From Photobacterium carnosum (GTDB taxonomy: Bacteria > Pseudomonadota > Gammaproteobacteria > Enterobacterales > Vibrionaceae), in NCBI RefSeq assembly GCF_002849605.1, contig NZ_NPIB01000017.1, positions 29,401 through 93,400 of the forward strand: a stretch of DNA of 64,000 nucleotides, read 5' to 3'. Shown here one piece after another: positions 1 through 8,175 of this stretch (positions are counted from its first letter, which is position 1; the number at the start of each line of letters is the position of its first letter). Made by a program: the position numbers and the translations under genes. Below the pieces are notes generated by a model, which worked only from the letters and a program-made list of their open reading frames with translations, did not search any database and was not told the DNA's origin.

Positions 1-155
1 GTGCTATTTTAACGGCTTTCTTATTTCCTATTCTATTACATGGAATTGGTGTGTTTACGCTCTTATTATGCCTAGTTGTGACGTCATTATTAGGCGCATG
101 GGTAACGCATAAATACCGTTTTGAAACATCAGGTAGAAATATCGAAAGTATGTAA
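1..155 (+). CDS. C-terminal end of an MFS transporter (partial)
   Basis: The gene enters from the left edge, and its frame is read from base 3 to a TAA at 153-155. The roughly 50 visible residues hold one strongly hydrophobic segment (FPILLHGIGVFTLLLCLVV) and then a short basic cytoplasmic tail ending GRNIESM. A last transmembrane helix followed by a charged tail with ETSGR suits the sugar-porter or metabolite:H+ symporter branch of the major facilitator superfamily. A strong terminator follows 25 bases after the stop, so this is the last gene of its unit. The substrate cannot be judged from this fragment. Confidence 0.6.
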   Translation, partial: AILTAFLFPILLHGIGVFTLLLCLVVTSLLGAWVTHKYRFETSGRNIESM

Positions 156-180
156 TTACCGATATTAACGTATTTATTGA

Positions 181-211
181 AAGGCACCAGTTAATGACTG
201 GTGCCTTTTTT
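181..211 (+). terminator. Rho-independent terminator
   Basis: A perfect 10-bp stem AAGGCACCAG / CTGGTGCCTT closes a 7-base loop and runs into a T tract. It ends the MFS transporter unit. Confidence 0.9.
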
Positions 212-392
212 ATATTTATATTTATATTTTGTTGAGTGATAGTTTTAGTTATTGCCGTTAATTATATTAGTGATGTTTGCAATAGTTATTGCCTTTTAAG
301 TCGTAATTTTAGGTATCTATTTATTGACCTTCCCCTAAGTGTAATCTTTATGATGCTACTAAATAGATTGATAGCAGAGAGTAGAGGTTAAG

Positions 393-500
393 ATGAGTTG
401 TTGTAATAAGGCCCCAAAAGGCGGGGCAAGTTTAGGGTTATTATTGAAGTTTATTGCTGTAATTTTTGTGTTGTTATTAATTGCTTCTTATTGGCAATAA
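393..500 (+). CDS. small membrane protein, 35 aa (unknown)
   Basis: An ATG 7 bases after a GAGAGTAGAGG purine stretch opens a 35-residue frame. The N-terminus has two cysteines (MSCCNKAPKGG), followed by one transmembrane helix (about residues 14-33) and a tail ending SYWQ. It lies 10 bases upstream of the next gene and is probably co-transcribed with it. The CC motif before a single helix suggests membrane anchoring, perhaps with metal or lipid attachment. I do not recognise a named family, and the function is unknown. Confidence 0.6.
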   Translation: MSCCNKAPKGGASLGLLLKFIAVIFVLLLIASYWQ

Positions 501-510
501 GGTCTAGCTA

Positions 511-852
511 ATGAAACCCTCTGTCGTGATTGAACCCCATCATCGTTGTTGCTATATCACAGGTTCGAGTGTGAGCATTGAAGCGATGTTAGCCACATTG
601 AAGACCAACCAATATATTCAGTCAGTAAACATTAACTCATCACATAAATTGCAGTTGATTTATGATTTTAGATATATTGAATTTCAGCAGATATTGGCCA
701 TTATCAGTACTACAGGTGTTAACTATAAGAATGGTTTTTTTCAGCGATTAAAATATCAGCTGTATAGTGATGCTGATCTACAGGCGCGTGATAATCTAAA
801 GATTACGCCATTTTGTTGTGATAAAGTCGCGATTAGGCGTGAAAATCTTTAG
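511..852 (+). CDS. conserved hypothetical protein, 113 aa
   Basis: A soluble 113-residue protein directly follows the 35-aa membrane protein, so the two form a small operon. The predicted order of strands and helices (beta-alpha-beta-beta-alpha-beta) and several cysteines (CC near residues 13-14, a second FCC near 101-103) recall a ferredoxin-like fold of the heavy-metal-associated type. The usual CxxC metal site is absent, so that is only a guess. A 277-base spacer before maeA holds no other gene. Confidence 0.55.
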   Translation: MKPSVVIEPHHRCCYITGSSVSIEAMLATLKTNQYIQSVNINSSHKLQLIYDFRYIEFQQILAIISTTGVNYKNGFFQRLKYQLYSDADLQARDNLKITPFCCDKVAIRRENL

Positions 853-1129
853 TCTGAGCGAAAATTAAGTCTTTTGATTGTTTGGCCGTCTTGAATAATG
901 TTTTATTGATCCCTTTCTTCGTATAACAAACTAACTCAGCATAGCAAACTAATTAAGTGGGTATTTTTAATCGTCAATATGATTAAAAATGCGACTGTTC
1001 ACATTTTTATAAAGTGGTTGGATATACACTCCATTTTATATTATGGCTTTATCATTACGTATAACTGTCGTTATGGTTATCTGTGATCATAAAGTGTGTT
1101 GCTATGGTTGTTATATACGGAGATAGAAT

Positions 1130-2845
1130 ATGACTATCGGTAAGTACCTCAGATGGAAAGATTCGCAAGGGAACGTGTTTCGTCCTGTGTCATTAACAGG
1201 CACCGAGTTACTCAATGATCGCACTTTAAATAAGAGTACGGCTTTTACTCAAGAAGAGCGCGATGCTTTTCAATTAACGGGATTATTACCCCCGCGAGTA
1301 CAAACGTTTGATGATCAACTTAACCGTGTCTATGACGGCTTTAGTAATGCTTCTACGGATATTGAAAAATACCTCTTTTTACGTTCGCTTCAAGAGCGTA
1401 ATGAAACCCTTTTTTATGCGTTACTCTCTCGCCATGTAGAAGAAATGACGCCCATCATTTATACCCCTACTGTCGGCAAAGCATGTCAAGAATTTAGCCA
1501 TCGTTATCAAAAAGCACGTGGGTTATATATTACTGAAGATAATGTCGGTGCAATGGGTGAGATGTCGCGCCATTTTATGGGTAAAGACATTAAAATTATT
1601 GTCGTAACCGATAGCCAAGGCATTTTAGGCATTGGTGATCAAGGCGTTGGCGGAATGGGGATCCCGATTGGTAAGTTATCACTCTATACTTTAGGTGCTG
1701 GCATTCACCCTGCCCATTGTTTACCGATTGTGTTAGATGTAGGTACTGATAACCAAGAGCTGCTTGATGATCCAATGTACTTAGGCATTTCACGTAAACG
1801 ACTTCGTGGTGGTGCTTATAAACGCTTTATTAAATCATTTGTACAACAAGTAAAACGCCATTTTCCAAAAGCAGTATTGCAATGGGAAGATTTTAGTAAA
1901 GCCAATGCGTTTGATAATCTAAGTGATTACGAAGATAGTTTGCCATCATTTAATGATGATATTCAAGGTACTGGCTCGGTTGTTCTTGCCGGTATTTTGG
2001 GTGCATGTAAGATCAAACAAGAACGATTAGTGGATCAAACCTATGTGATCTACGGCGCTGGCGCGGGTGGCGTAGGAGTTGCTGATCAAATCTATGCAGG
2101 GTTACTAAAAGAAGGTTGTACGCATCATTCTGCTCGTGAGAAGATTTTCATTCTTGATTCTAAAGGCGTCGTGTTTGATGATCGCGATGGTTTAGAAGAT
2201 TATAAACGTCGCTATGCTAAATCACGTTCAATTTCTGCCGGATGGCATGCCGCTGAGTTGGGTAAGATTAGTTTAACCGAGCTTATTAATAACCATCCAG
2301 TCACCGTATTGTTAGGCGCCAGTGGTATTGGTGGTTCATTTACTGCTGATCATATTCAGAAAATGATGGAATATACGCCACGACCGATTATATTCCCACT
2401 CTCTAATCCTACCGCCAATTGTGAGGCTATTCCTGAAGCGATTTATCATTGGAGTGATGGACAAGCTATCGTCGCAACCGGCAGTCCATTCTCTGATGTA
2501 GAATATAATGGGCATCAATACCGCATTGGACAGGGCAATAATGTCTTTATTTTCCCTGGTGTTGGCTTGGCGTCTATTGTGTCGCAAACGGCAAAAATTA
2601 CTCAAGATATGTTTACCACTGCGTCTTATGCACTTGCTGAGTGTGTAAGTGATGAAGATATTGCAAATGGGTGTATTTACCCTCGCATTAGTGCGTTGAA
2701 AGCCGTTTCTATTCATGTTGCTTATTCAATTTTAGCTCAGATGCAAGCAACAGATGCTTGTTGTCACTTACGAGATCAAGATCTTGAGCAAGCATTAGCT
2801 GAACATATGTGGGAACCGGTCTATTTGCCGTATCGACGAGTATAA
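1130..2845 (+). CDS. maeA: NAD-dependent malic enzyme
   Basis: This cytosolic enzyme oxidatively decarboxylates L-malate to pyruvate with NAD+. The 571 residues match the bacterial MaeA/SfcA length. The malic N-terminal domain carries the YTPTVG active-site block and RGLYIT. The metal and substrate segment reads VVTDSQGILGIGDQGVGGMG. The nucleotide-binding domain begins at VIYGAGAGGVGVADQI, and the C-terminal part has FPLSNPTANCEA and VATGSPF. The ATG sits 8 bases after a GGAGATAG ribosome-binding site. It is monocistronic, with a T-tailed hairpin 27 bases downstream. All family motifs are intact. Confidence 0.97.
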   Translation: MTIGKYLRWKDSQGNVFRPVSLTGTELLNDRTLNKSTAFTQEERDAFQLTGLLPPRVQTFDDQLNRVYDGFSNASTDIEKYLFLRSLQERNETLFYALLSRHVEEMTPIIYTPTVGKACQEFSHRYQKARGLYITEDNVGAMGEMSRHFMGKDIKIIVVTDSQGILGIGDQGVGGMGIPIGKLSLYTLGAGIHPAHCLPIVLDVGTDNQELLDDPMYLGISRKRLRGGAYKRFIKSFVQQVKRHFPKAVLQWEDFSKANAFDNLSDYEDSLPSFNDDIQGTGSVVLAGILGACKIKQERLVDQTYVIYGAGAGGVGVADQIYAGLLKEGCTHHSAREKIFILDSKGVVFDDRDGLEDYKRRYAKSRSISAGWHAAELGKISLTELINNHPVTVLLGASGIGGSFTADHIQKMMEYTPRPIIFPLSNPTANCEAIPEAIYHWSDGQAIVATGSPFSDVEYNGHQYRIGQGNNVFIFPGVGLASIVSQTAKITQDMFTTASYALAECVSDEDIANGCIYPRISALKAVSIHVAYSILAQMQATDACCHLRDQDLEQALAEHMWEPVYLPYRRV

Positions 2846-2872
2846 CCACGCTGTTTTGTAATCATGCGTGAT

Positions 2873-2910
2873 AAAAAAGCCATATTCTTAATTGAATGTG
2901 GCTTTTTATT
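2873..2910 (+). terminator. Rho-independent terminator after maeA
   Basis: The arms AAAAAGCCATATTC and GAATGTGGCTTTTT form a long stem with a TTAATT loop and a T-rich tail. The A-rich foot means it could also work on the opposite strand. Confidence 0.85.
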
Positions 2911-2991
2911 TTATAAATCATGCGCTTAATTATTAATACCAGTGTGTTTTTATAAATAATCGTATACAGATTGATATGATACTTTTTTAAT

Positions 2992-3007
2992 ATCGAAACG
3001 TTTCGAT
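2992..3007. promoter_or_regulatory. LacI/RbsR-type operator, upstream copy
   Basis: ATCGAAACGTTTCGAT is a perfect 16-bp palindrome with the central CG step typical of LacI-family operators. It matches the core of the E. coli RbsR site (GCGAAACGTTTCGC). The same palindrome recurs 131 bp downstream, and an RbsR homologue is encoded at the end of this cluster. The promoter probably lies between the two copies. Confidence 0.85.
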
Positions 3008-3122
3008 TGTAAAACTGTGAGCTAAATAGATATTTTAGTTATTTTATTGCAGTTGAAAGCGATCCTTCTCACACCTTCTCTATTTTGCTCTGGTGAAAAA
3101 TTTGAGTCCGTTTATTATCCTC

Positions 3123-3138
3123 ATCGAAACGTTTCGAT
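3123..3138. promoter_or_regulatory. LacI/RbsR-type operator, promoter-proximal copy
   Basis: This is an exact second copy of ATCGAAACGTTTCGAT, 81 bases before the rbsD start codon. Centre-to-centre spacing of 131 bp is close to 12.5 helical turns. It is consistent with two dimers bound independently or with a loop formed by a tetramer. Confidence 0.85.
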
Positions 3139-3219
3139 ATGTTTTTCTGCCACTTAAAAAACATCAATACTAAGGCAGAAAATTTGAGAGGTATAACGTG
3201 TAACAAGAAGGTCTACCAA

Positions 3220-3639
3220 ATGAAAAAAAGTACGCTAATTAATGCAGAGCTTTCATACCTTGTGGCAACACTAGGACATACAGATGAAATCACTATTTGT
3301 GATGCAGGTTTACCGATCCCTCAACATGTAAAACGTATTGATCTTGCGTTAACCCATGGTGTACCAAGTTTTCTTGATACGGTGAAAGTGATTTTGTCAG
3401 AATCACAAATTGAAGGTGTCATTATGGCCGCAGAGTTTGCTGAAGTCAGTCCTGCTCATCATCAAGCATTGTTAGCTATTTTAGATCAAGAAAGTACAGT
3501 AACGGCTAAGCCGATTCATATTTCATATTTATCTCATGAAGAATTTAAGCAACGCACTGCGCAAAGTCGTGCTGTTGTGAGAACAGGAGAATATACGCCG
3601 TATGCCAATATTATTTTCCAAGCTGGTGTCGTTTTTTAA
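3220..3639 (+). CDS. rbsD: D-ribose pyranase RbsD
   Basis: RbsD interconverts beta-pyranose and beta-furanose ribose so that ribokinase receives the furanose form. The frame opens earlier, at 3139, but the ATG at 3220 has an AAGAAGG ribosome-binding site 8 bases upstream and gives 139 residues, the same length as E. coli RbsD. It begins MKKSTLINAELSYLVATLGH and keeps the family blocks CDAGLPIP, RIDLALTHGVPSF and the C-terminal YANIIFQAGVVF. The catalytic His is in LGHTD (H20). It is the first gene of the pentose cluster, behind two operators, which suggests repression by RbsR relieved by ribose. Confidence 0.96.
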   Translation: MKKSTLINAELSYLVATLGHTDEITICDAGLPIPQHVKRIDLALTHGVPSFLDTVKVILSESQIEGVIMAAEFAEVSPAHHQALLAILDQESTVTAKPIHISYLSHEEFKQRTAQSRAVVRTGEYTPYANIIFQAGVVF

Positions 3640-3695
3640 ATCATTGAGGAAGTGAGCTTCGTTTATTTCTTTAACGTAACTAGAAGATATTTAAT

Positions 3696-4622
3696 ATGAA
3701 AAAAATTGCGGTTATTGGTTCGATTAATGTTGATTTAATTACTTATGGTGATCGTATCGCTAAAAGTGGAGAAACACTTGAAGCGACAGCATTTGCGATT
3801 GGTAATGGTGGTAAAGGCGCAAACCAAGCGGTCGCGGCTGCTAAATTAGGCGCACAAGTCGTTATGGTATCAAAAGTGGGTGATGACCAATTTGCAGAGA
3901 TGAGTTTAGCAAATTATCGCAGTCAACAAATAGATACAAAGTTTGTGACTAAAGTGAGCGGTGTTAGTACGGGGGTTGCGCCTATTTTTGTTAATACAAC
4001 TACATCACAAAATTCCATTTTAATTGTAAAAGGAGCAAACAATTATCTTACTCCGGCAGATATTGATGCCGCGGAAGCGGAATTGAAAAATGTCGATATG
4101 ATTGTTTTGCAGCTAGAAGTGCCTTTAGAAACGGTTTATCACGCGATTGATTTTGGTCAAAAATACAATATCACTGTTTTACTCAATCCGGCGCCAGCCA
4201 TACCTGAACTATCTCTGGAATATGTTTGTAAATGTGATTTTTTTGTACCCAATGAAACTGAACTTGAAATATTAACAGGTAAGCCTGTTTCAACGATTGA
4301 AGAGATCAATCAAGCTGCGAATATGTTATTTGAACATGGTTTAAAGAATCTGATTGTGACGATGGGATCACGTGGTTCACTGTGGATATCCAAGACAGGT
4401 GAATATCTTGCTAAGCCAATTAAAGTGAATGCGGTTGATACATCAGGCGCAGGTGATGCTTTTATCGGTTGTTTTTCACATTTCTTTACTCAAACCGGGG
4501 ATGTGGTATTAGCACTGGCAAAGGCGTCTATTTTCGCGGGGCTTTCAGTCACCGGAAAAGGGACTCAGTCATCCTATCCTACGATTGAAAGATTTGATGA
4601 TTATCAAGCAAACAACCTCTAA
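3696..4622 (+). CDS. deoK: deoxyribokinase (PfkB family)
   Basis: A 308-residue PfkB-type sugar kinase. It resembles the Salmonella deoxyribokinase more than ribokinase: VDLITYGDR near the start, the run VCKCDFFVPNETELEILTG, and the ATP/anion-hole motif DTSGAGDAFIGCF with catalytic base D254. The substrate-side block NGGKGANQAVAAAKL is intact. It would phosphorylate 2-deoxy-D-ribose to deoxyribose-5-phosphate, feeding DeoC aldolase encoded elsewhere. The order deoK-deoP-deoX follows that of the Salmonella deoQKPX operon, which supports this over a second ribokinase. The true ribokinase is the separate gene at 7223. Confidence 0.88.
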   Translation: MKKIAVIGSINVDLITYGDRIAKSGETLEATAFAIGNGGKGANQAVAAAKLGAQVVMVSKVGDDQFAEMSLANYRSQQIDTKFVTKVSGVSTGVAPIFVNTTTSQNSILIVKGANNYLTPADIDAAEAELKNVDMIVLQLEVPLETVYHAIDFGQKYNITVLLNPAPAIPELSLEYVCKCDFFVPNETELEILTGKPVSTIEEINQAANMLFEHGLKNLIVTMGSRGSLWISKTGEYLAKPIKVNAVDTSGAGDAFIGCFSHFFTQTGDVVLALAKASIFAGLSVTGKGTQSSYPTIERFDDYQANNL

Positions 4623-4667
4623 AAATCATGCTCTTTGGTCAGAGTGATTATTTATGGAAGATAAATT

Positions 4668-5990
4668 ATGTTTATTAAAAATAATACAATTCAACATGCT
4701 GATGGTTTTTTAAATAGAACCCCTATATTTCAATTTTTATTATTATCATCAGTATTTGCGCTTTGGTCTGCCGCCGCTGCACTGAATGATGTTTTGATTA
4801 CGCAATTTAAATCAATTTTTGATTTGTCTAATTTCGCTTCAGCGCTGGTCCAGTCGGCGTTTTATGGCGCTTACTTTTTAGTTGCAATTCCAGCGTCAAT
4901 GGTTGTAAAAAAAACCTCTTATAAATTAGCGATTCTACTTGGTTTAGCGCTGTATATTTTTGGCTGCTTGATGTTCTTTCCTGCATCTCATGCGGGTACG
5001 TACACCATGTTCTTAGCCGCTATTTTCTGTATTGCTATTGGCTTGTCGTTCCTTGAAACCTCATGTAATACCTATTCTGCAATGATCGGTGAGCCTGAAC
5101 GGGCGACATTACGTTTAAACATTTCTCATACCATTAATGCAATGGGCTATATCATTGGTTTATTACTTGGTAAGCACTTGATTTTCCAAGATGGTGTCGA
5201 TGTTGGTCATATGATGGCAACATTAACAGGTCCAGAGCTTGAAGCGTTTAAAGATCAAGTATTGCAACAAACATTAGAACCTTACAAATGGTTAGTCGGT
5301 GTAATCGCAACGATCGCTATTTTGATTGCGATGACTGAATATCCTAATTGTAAAGCGGCAACAGACACTAAAGATAACCAGCCATCATTTGGTGAGACAC
5401 TGTCTTATTTAATGGGCAATAAACGCTTCTTCAAAGGTATTGTGACTCAGTTTGCTTATGTTGGTATGCAAGTCGCAGTATGGTCATTTACGATTCGTTT
5501 AGCATTAGAACTAGATCCTAATATGGTTGAGCATGATGCGGCTAACTATTTGTTGTATGCCTTTATCATGTACTTCTTGGGCAAGTTATTAGCGAACTAC
5601 TTATTCACTAAAACGGCACAAGAAAATATATTAATGGGTTACTCAGCAATTGGCTTTCTCTGCTTGATGTACGTAACCTTTGTTCCTAACTTCAGCGCTG
5701 TTTGGGTTGCTGTCGGTACGTCAGCCTTATTTGCACCTTGTTGGGCAACGATTTTCGCTTCTACTTTACAATCTGTTGATACACGTTACACAGAAACTGC
5801 AGGTGGTTTTGTGGTGATGTCTATTATCGGTGGCGCAGCGATTCCAGTGATTCAAGGTCTACTTGCCGATAATATTGGCTTACAATCTTCATTCATTGTT
5901 AGTGCGTTATGTTTCGCCGTCGTGTTTGTCTACTTTATGAATGAAAAGAAATACAAGCAACAATTCAACTTTGTAGCTGCTAAAGCGTAA
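4668..5990 (+). CDS. deoP: deoxyribose/FucP-type MFS permease
   Basis: A 440-residue inner-membrane permease of the fucose:H+ symporter (FucP) branch of the MFS, with about 12 hydrophobic segments. The N-terminal helix region reads FALWSAAAALNDVLITQFK, and helix 4-5 has the FucP-like LETSCNTY. Position between deoK and deoX makes it the homologue of Salmonella DeoP, which imports 2-deoxyribose. No ribose ABC transporter (rbsACB) is present in the cluster, so this permease may also be the ribose entry route; that is inference. The start is supported by GGAAGAT 7 bases upstream. Confidence 0.85.
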   Translation: MFIKNNTIQHADGFLNRTPIFQFLLLSSVFALWSAAAALNDVLITQFKSIFDLSNFASALVQSAFYGAYFLVAIPASMVVKKTSYKLAILLGLALYIFGCLMFFPASHAGTYTMFLAAIFCIAIGLSFLETSCNTYSAMIGEPERATLRLNISHTINAMGYIIGLLLGKHLIFQDGVDVGHMMATLTGPELEAFKDQVLQQTLEPYKWLVGVIATIAILIAMTEYPNCKAATDTKDNQPSFGETLSYLMGNKRFFKGIVTQFAYVGMQVAVWSFTIRLALELDPNMVEHDAANYLLYAFIMYFLGKLLANYLFTKTAQENILMGYSAIGFLCLMYVTFVPNFSAVWVAVGTSALFAPCWATIFASTLQSVDTRYTETAGGFVVMSIIGGAAIPVIQGLLADNIGLQSSFIVSALCFAVVFVYFMNEKKYKQQFNFVAAKA

Positions 5991-6000
5991 TGTTCTATTA

Positions 6001-6030
6001 TGACCACTCAAACATGGGTGGTCAGTTTTT
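6001..6030 (+). terminator. intercistronic hairpin (attenuator-like)
   Basis: TGACCACTC and GGGTGGTCA form a 9-bp stem with loop AAACAT, followed by GTTTTT. It sits between deoP and deoX, so it could partially terminate or could stabilise the upstream message. Confidence 0.6.
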
Positions 6031-6044
6031 GCGAGGAATTGAAT

Positions 6045-7061
6045 ATGTTTACCTTACCGTTATATAAAGAAAATTTCACCAAACAAAGAACCTTAATCGC
6101 TCAGTCTGAACATTTTGAAATTCATAGCTTCCTGTATCATTCAGGTGTTCATGCGATTGAAATTAAAAATGCCAAAGGACATTTAGTGGTATTGCCTTTT
6201 ATGGGACAGATGATTTGGGATGCACAGTTTTTAAATACTGATTTATGCATGAAAAATATGTTCTCTGAGCCCAAATTTGCCAAAACAGTAGTTGAAACCT
6301 ATGGGTGCTTTGCTTTTCATGCGGGCATGATCCGTATGGGATGCCCATCGCCACAAGATGATCATGTATTACATGGTGAAATGCCTTGTGCAACAATGGA
6401 TACTGCATGGTTAGAAATTAATGATGATCGTGTTGTTATCAAAGGCTCTTATGAATATGTAATGGGATTTGGCGATCATTATTTAGCAATGCCTTCGGTA
6501 CAGTTAGATAAAGATGCTAGCTTATTTGATATTAAAATGGTGGTGAAAAATCTTGCCACTGTGAATATGCCGTTGCAGTATATGTGTCACATCAACGCGA
6601 CGTATGTTGAAAATGCAGTGATGACGCAGAATATTCCAGATAGTGCCTTAATGTTACGTGAAACTGTGCCTGCACACGTACAACCGACAGCGCAGTGGTT
6701 GGCATATAATGAAAGTTTGAAAACATCAGCACCTATTTCTATATTAGATAAACCTGAAATGCATGATCCAGAAGTGGTGTATTGCATGGATGATATTGCG
6801 CGTTATACCGACAAAGCCGTATTTAAGATGCAGATCGATGCTGATAAGTACCTGCAAACCGAGTTTGATACTCATGAGTTTAATTGTGCGACACGATGGT
6901 TATTGTGCAGTGGTGATCAACAAGTTGCGGCATTTGCATTACCTGCAACCTGTCGACCTGAAGGCTTTTTAGCGGCTAAAGAGAAGGGTTCTTTGATTTA
7001 TCTTCAACCGAATGAAGAACGCTGCTTTAGCGTACGTACGGGTATTTGCCAAGCGTTATAA
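6045..7061 (+). CDS. deoX: DeoX-like aldose 1-epimerase-family protein
   Basis: The frame extends upstream to 6000, but that stretch overlaps the intercistronic hairpin. The ATG at 6045 has GCGAGGAAT immediately upstream and gives a 338-residue protein, close to Salmonella DeoX. It is a beta-rich protein of the galactose-mutarotase-like/DUF4432 group, with GHLVVLPFMGQMIWDAQF, FHAGMIRMG, DDHVLHGEMPCA and MCHINATY, and conserved histidines in FHAG, VLHGE and CHIN. A role as a mutarotase or sugar-binding accessory for deoxyribose is likely from context. The exact reaction of DeoX is not established. Confidence 0.8.
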   Translation: MFTLPLYKENFTKQRTLIAQSEHFEIHSFLYHSGVHAIEIKNAKGHLVVLPFMGQMIWDAQFLNTDLCMKNMFSEPKFAKTVVETYGCFAFHAGMIRMGCPSPQDDHVLHGEMPCATMDTAWLEINDDRVVIKGSYEYVMGFGDHYLAMPSVQLDKDASLFDIKMVVKNLATVNMPLQYMCHINATYVENAVMTQNIPDSALMLRETVPAHVQPTAQWLAYNESLKTSAPISILDKPEMHDPEVVYCMDDIARYTDKAVFKMQIDADKYLQTEFDTHEFNCATRWLLCSGDQQVAAFALPATCRPEGFLAAKEKGSLIYLQPNEERCFSVRTGICQAL

Positions 7062-7070
7062 TGTGTATTT

Positions 7071-7111
7071 ACTCTCTCCTGAATGTTATTTAGTGATGGT
7101 AGGAGAGAGTA
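7071..7111 (+). terminator. hairpin between deoX and rbsK
   Basis: ACTCTCTCCT (7071-7080) pairs with AGGAGAGAGT (7101-7110) around a 20-base loop. A second imperfect inverted repeat (AAAATGGATG / ATCCATTTTT) follows at 7111-7176. Together they suggest a processing site or weak terminator, so rbsK-rbsR may be partly uncoupled from the upstream genes. Confidence 0.5.
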
Positions 7112-7222
7112 AAATGGATGCTTTTGATTTTTTATTTTAACGGTTAATTCAGCTAAAAATTAAAATCATCCATTTTTGTTATGTTCTATTAGAAAGGCTC
7201 TTTAAGAGCCGAGGAAAATCCT

Positions 7223-8143
7223 ATGAATAAGTTAGTGGTATTAGGTAGTGTTAACGCTGACCATGTTCTGCAAGTCCCTTCTTTCCCACGTCCAGGCGAG
7301 ACGCTTCATGGTCGTAATTATCAAGTTATTCCTGGGGGAAAAGGTGCTAACCAAGCGGTGGCTGCTGCACGTTTAAATGCAGATATCGGCTTTATCGCTT
7401 GTGTAGGAGATGATTCATTTGGGATCAATATTCGTGAAAATTTCAGAATGGACGGTATTGATATCACTGCGGTGAAAATGCAACCTAATTGTCCAACTGG
7501 CATTGCAATGATTCAAGTGTCAGATAGCGGTGAGAATAGTATTTGTCTTTCTGCAGAAGCTAACGCTAAGTTAACTGCTGCTGCGATTGAGCCTGATTTA
7601 GAGCGTATTCGTCAAGCTGACTATTTATTAATGCAATTGGAAACACCATTGTGTGGTATTGAAAAAGCAGCGCAAGTTGGCAAAGATGCGAATACCATTG
7701 TGATCTTAAATCCGGCTCCTGCGCGCGTATTGTCTGATGAATTATTAGCGTGTGTGGATATGATCACACCAAATGAGACTGAAGCTGAAGTGCTGACTGG
7801 CGTAACGGTTACTGATGCTGAGAGTGCGCAACAAGCGGCAAATATTCTGCATGCTAAAGGGATTCAAACAGTAATGATCACCCTTGGTGCCAAAGGCGTA
7901 TGGTTAAGCCAAGACGGTCGTGGAGATATTATTGCGGGTTTCCGTGTGGAAGCAACAGATACAACGGCGGCGGGCGATACGTTTAACGGTGCATTCGTGA
8001 CTGGTTTGTTAGACGGTTTAGTTTTAGAATCAGCGATTAAATTTGCTCATGCTGCTGCGGCTATTTCAGTGACTCGCTTTGGTGCTCAAACGTCGATTCC
8101 AACCCGTAAAGAAGTTGAAGATTTTCTGGCTCAGCAACAATAG
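7223..8143 (+). CDS. rbsK: ribokinase RbsK
   Basis: A 306-residue PfkB-family ribokinase that phosphorylates ribose to ribose-5-phosphate. It tracks E. coli RbsK closely: VVLGSVNADHVLQ at the start, GGKGANQAVAAARL, LNPAPARVLSDELLA, DMITPNETEAEVLTG and the anion-hole/base motif TAAGDTFNGAF (D252). GAGGAAAAT precedes the ATG. The start is shortly downstream of the short palindrome GGCTCTTTAAGAGCC (7196-7210). Together with RbsD it completes ribose activation. It differs clearly from the deoxyribokinase at 3696, so the two kinases are not a recent duplication. Confidence 0.96.
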   Translation: MNKLVVLGSVNADHVLQVPSFPRPGETLHGRNYQVIPGGKGANQAVAAARLNADIGFIACVGDDSFGINIRENFRMDGIDITAVKMQPNCPTGIAMIQVSDSGENSICLSAEANAKLTAAAIEPDLERIRQADYLLMQLETPLCGIEKAAQVGKDANTIVILNPAPARVLSDELLACVDMITPNETEAEVLTGVTVTDAESAQQAANILHAKGIQTVMITLGAKGVWLSQDGRGDIIAGFRVEATDTTAAGDTFNGAFVTGLLDGLVLESAIKFAHAAAAISVTRFGAQTSIPTRKEVEDFLAQQQ

Positions 8144-8175
8144 CTAACGTAATGGCTCAATAAAGGAAAAATAAC

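Noticed and set aside
2336..2716. 126-codon minus-strand frame inside maeA
   Set aside because: Antisense shadow of a strongly conserved gene with no recognisable protein features.
3008..3040. CRP-like site (TGTGAGCTAAATAGAT) between the two operators
   Set aside because: Only the left half fits TGTGA; the right half does not match TCACA.
3139..3219. N-terminal extension of rbsD
   Set aside because: It begins at the base after the operator, has no ribosome-binding site, and the 139-residue form matches the family exactly.
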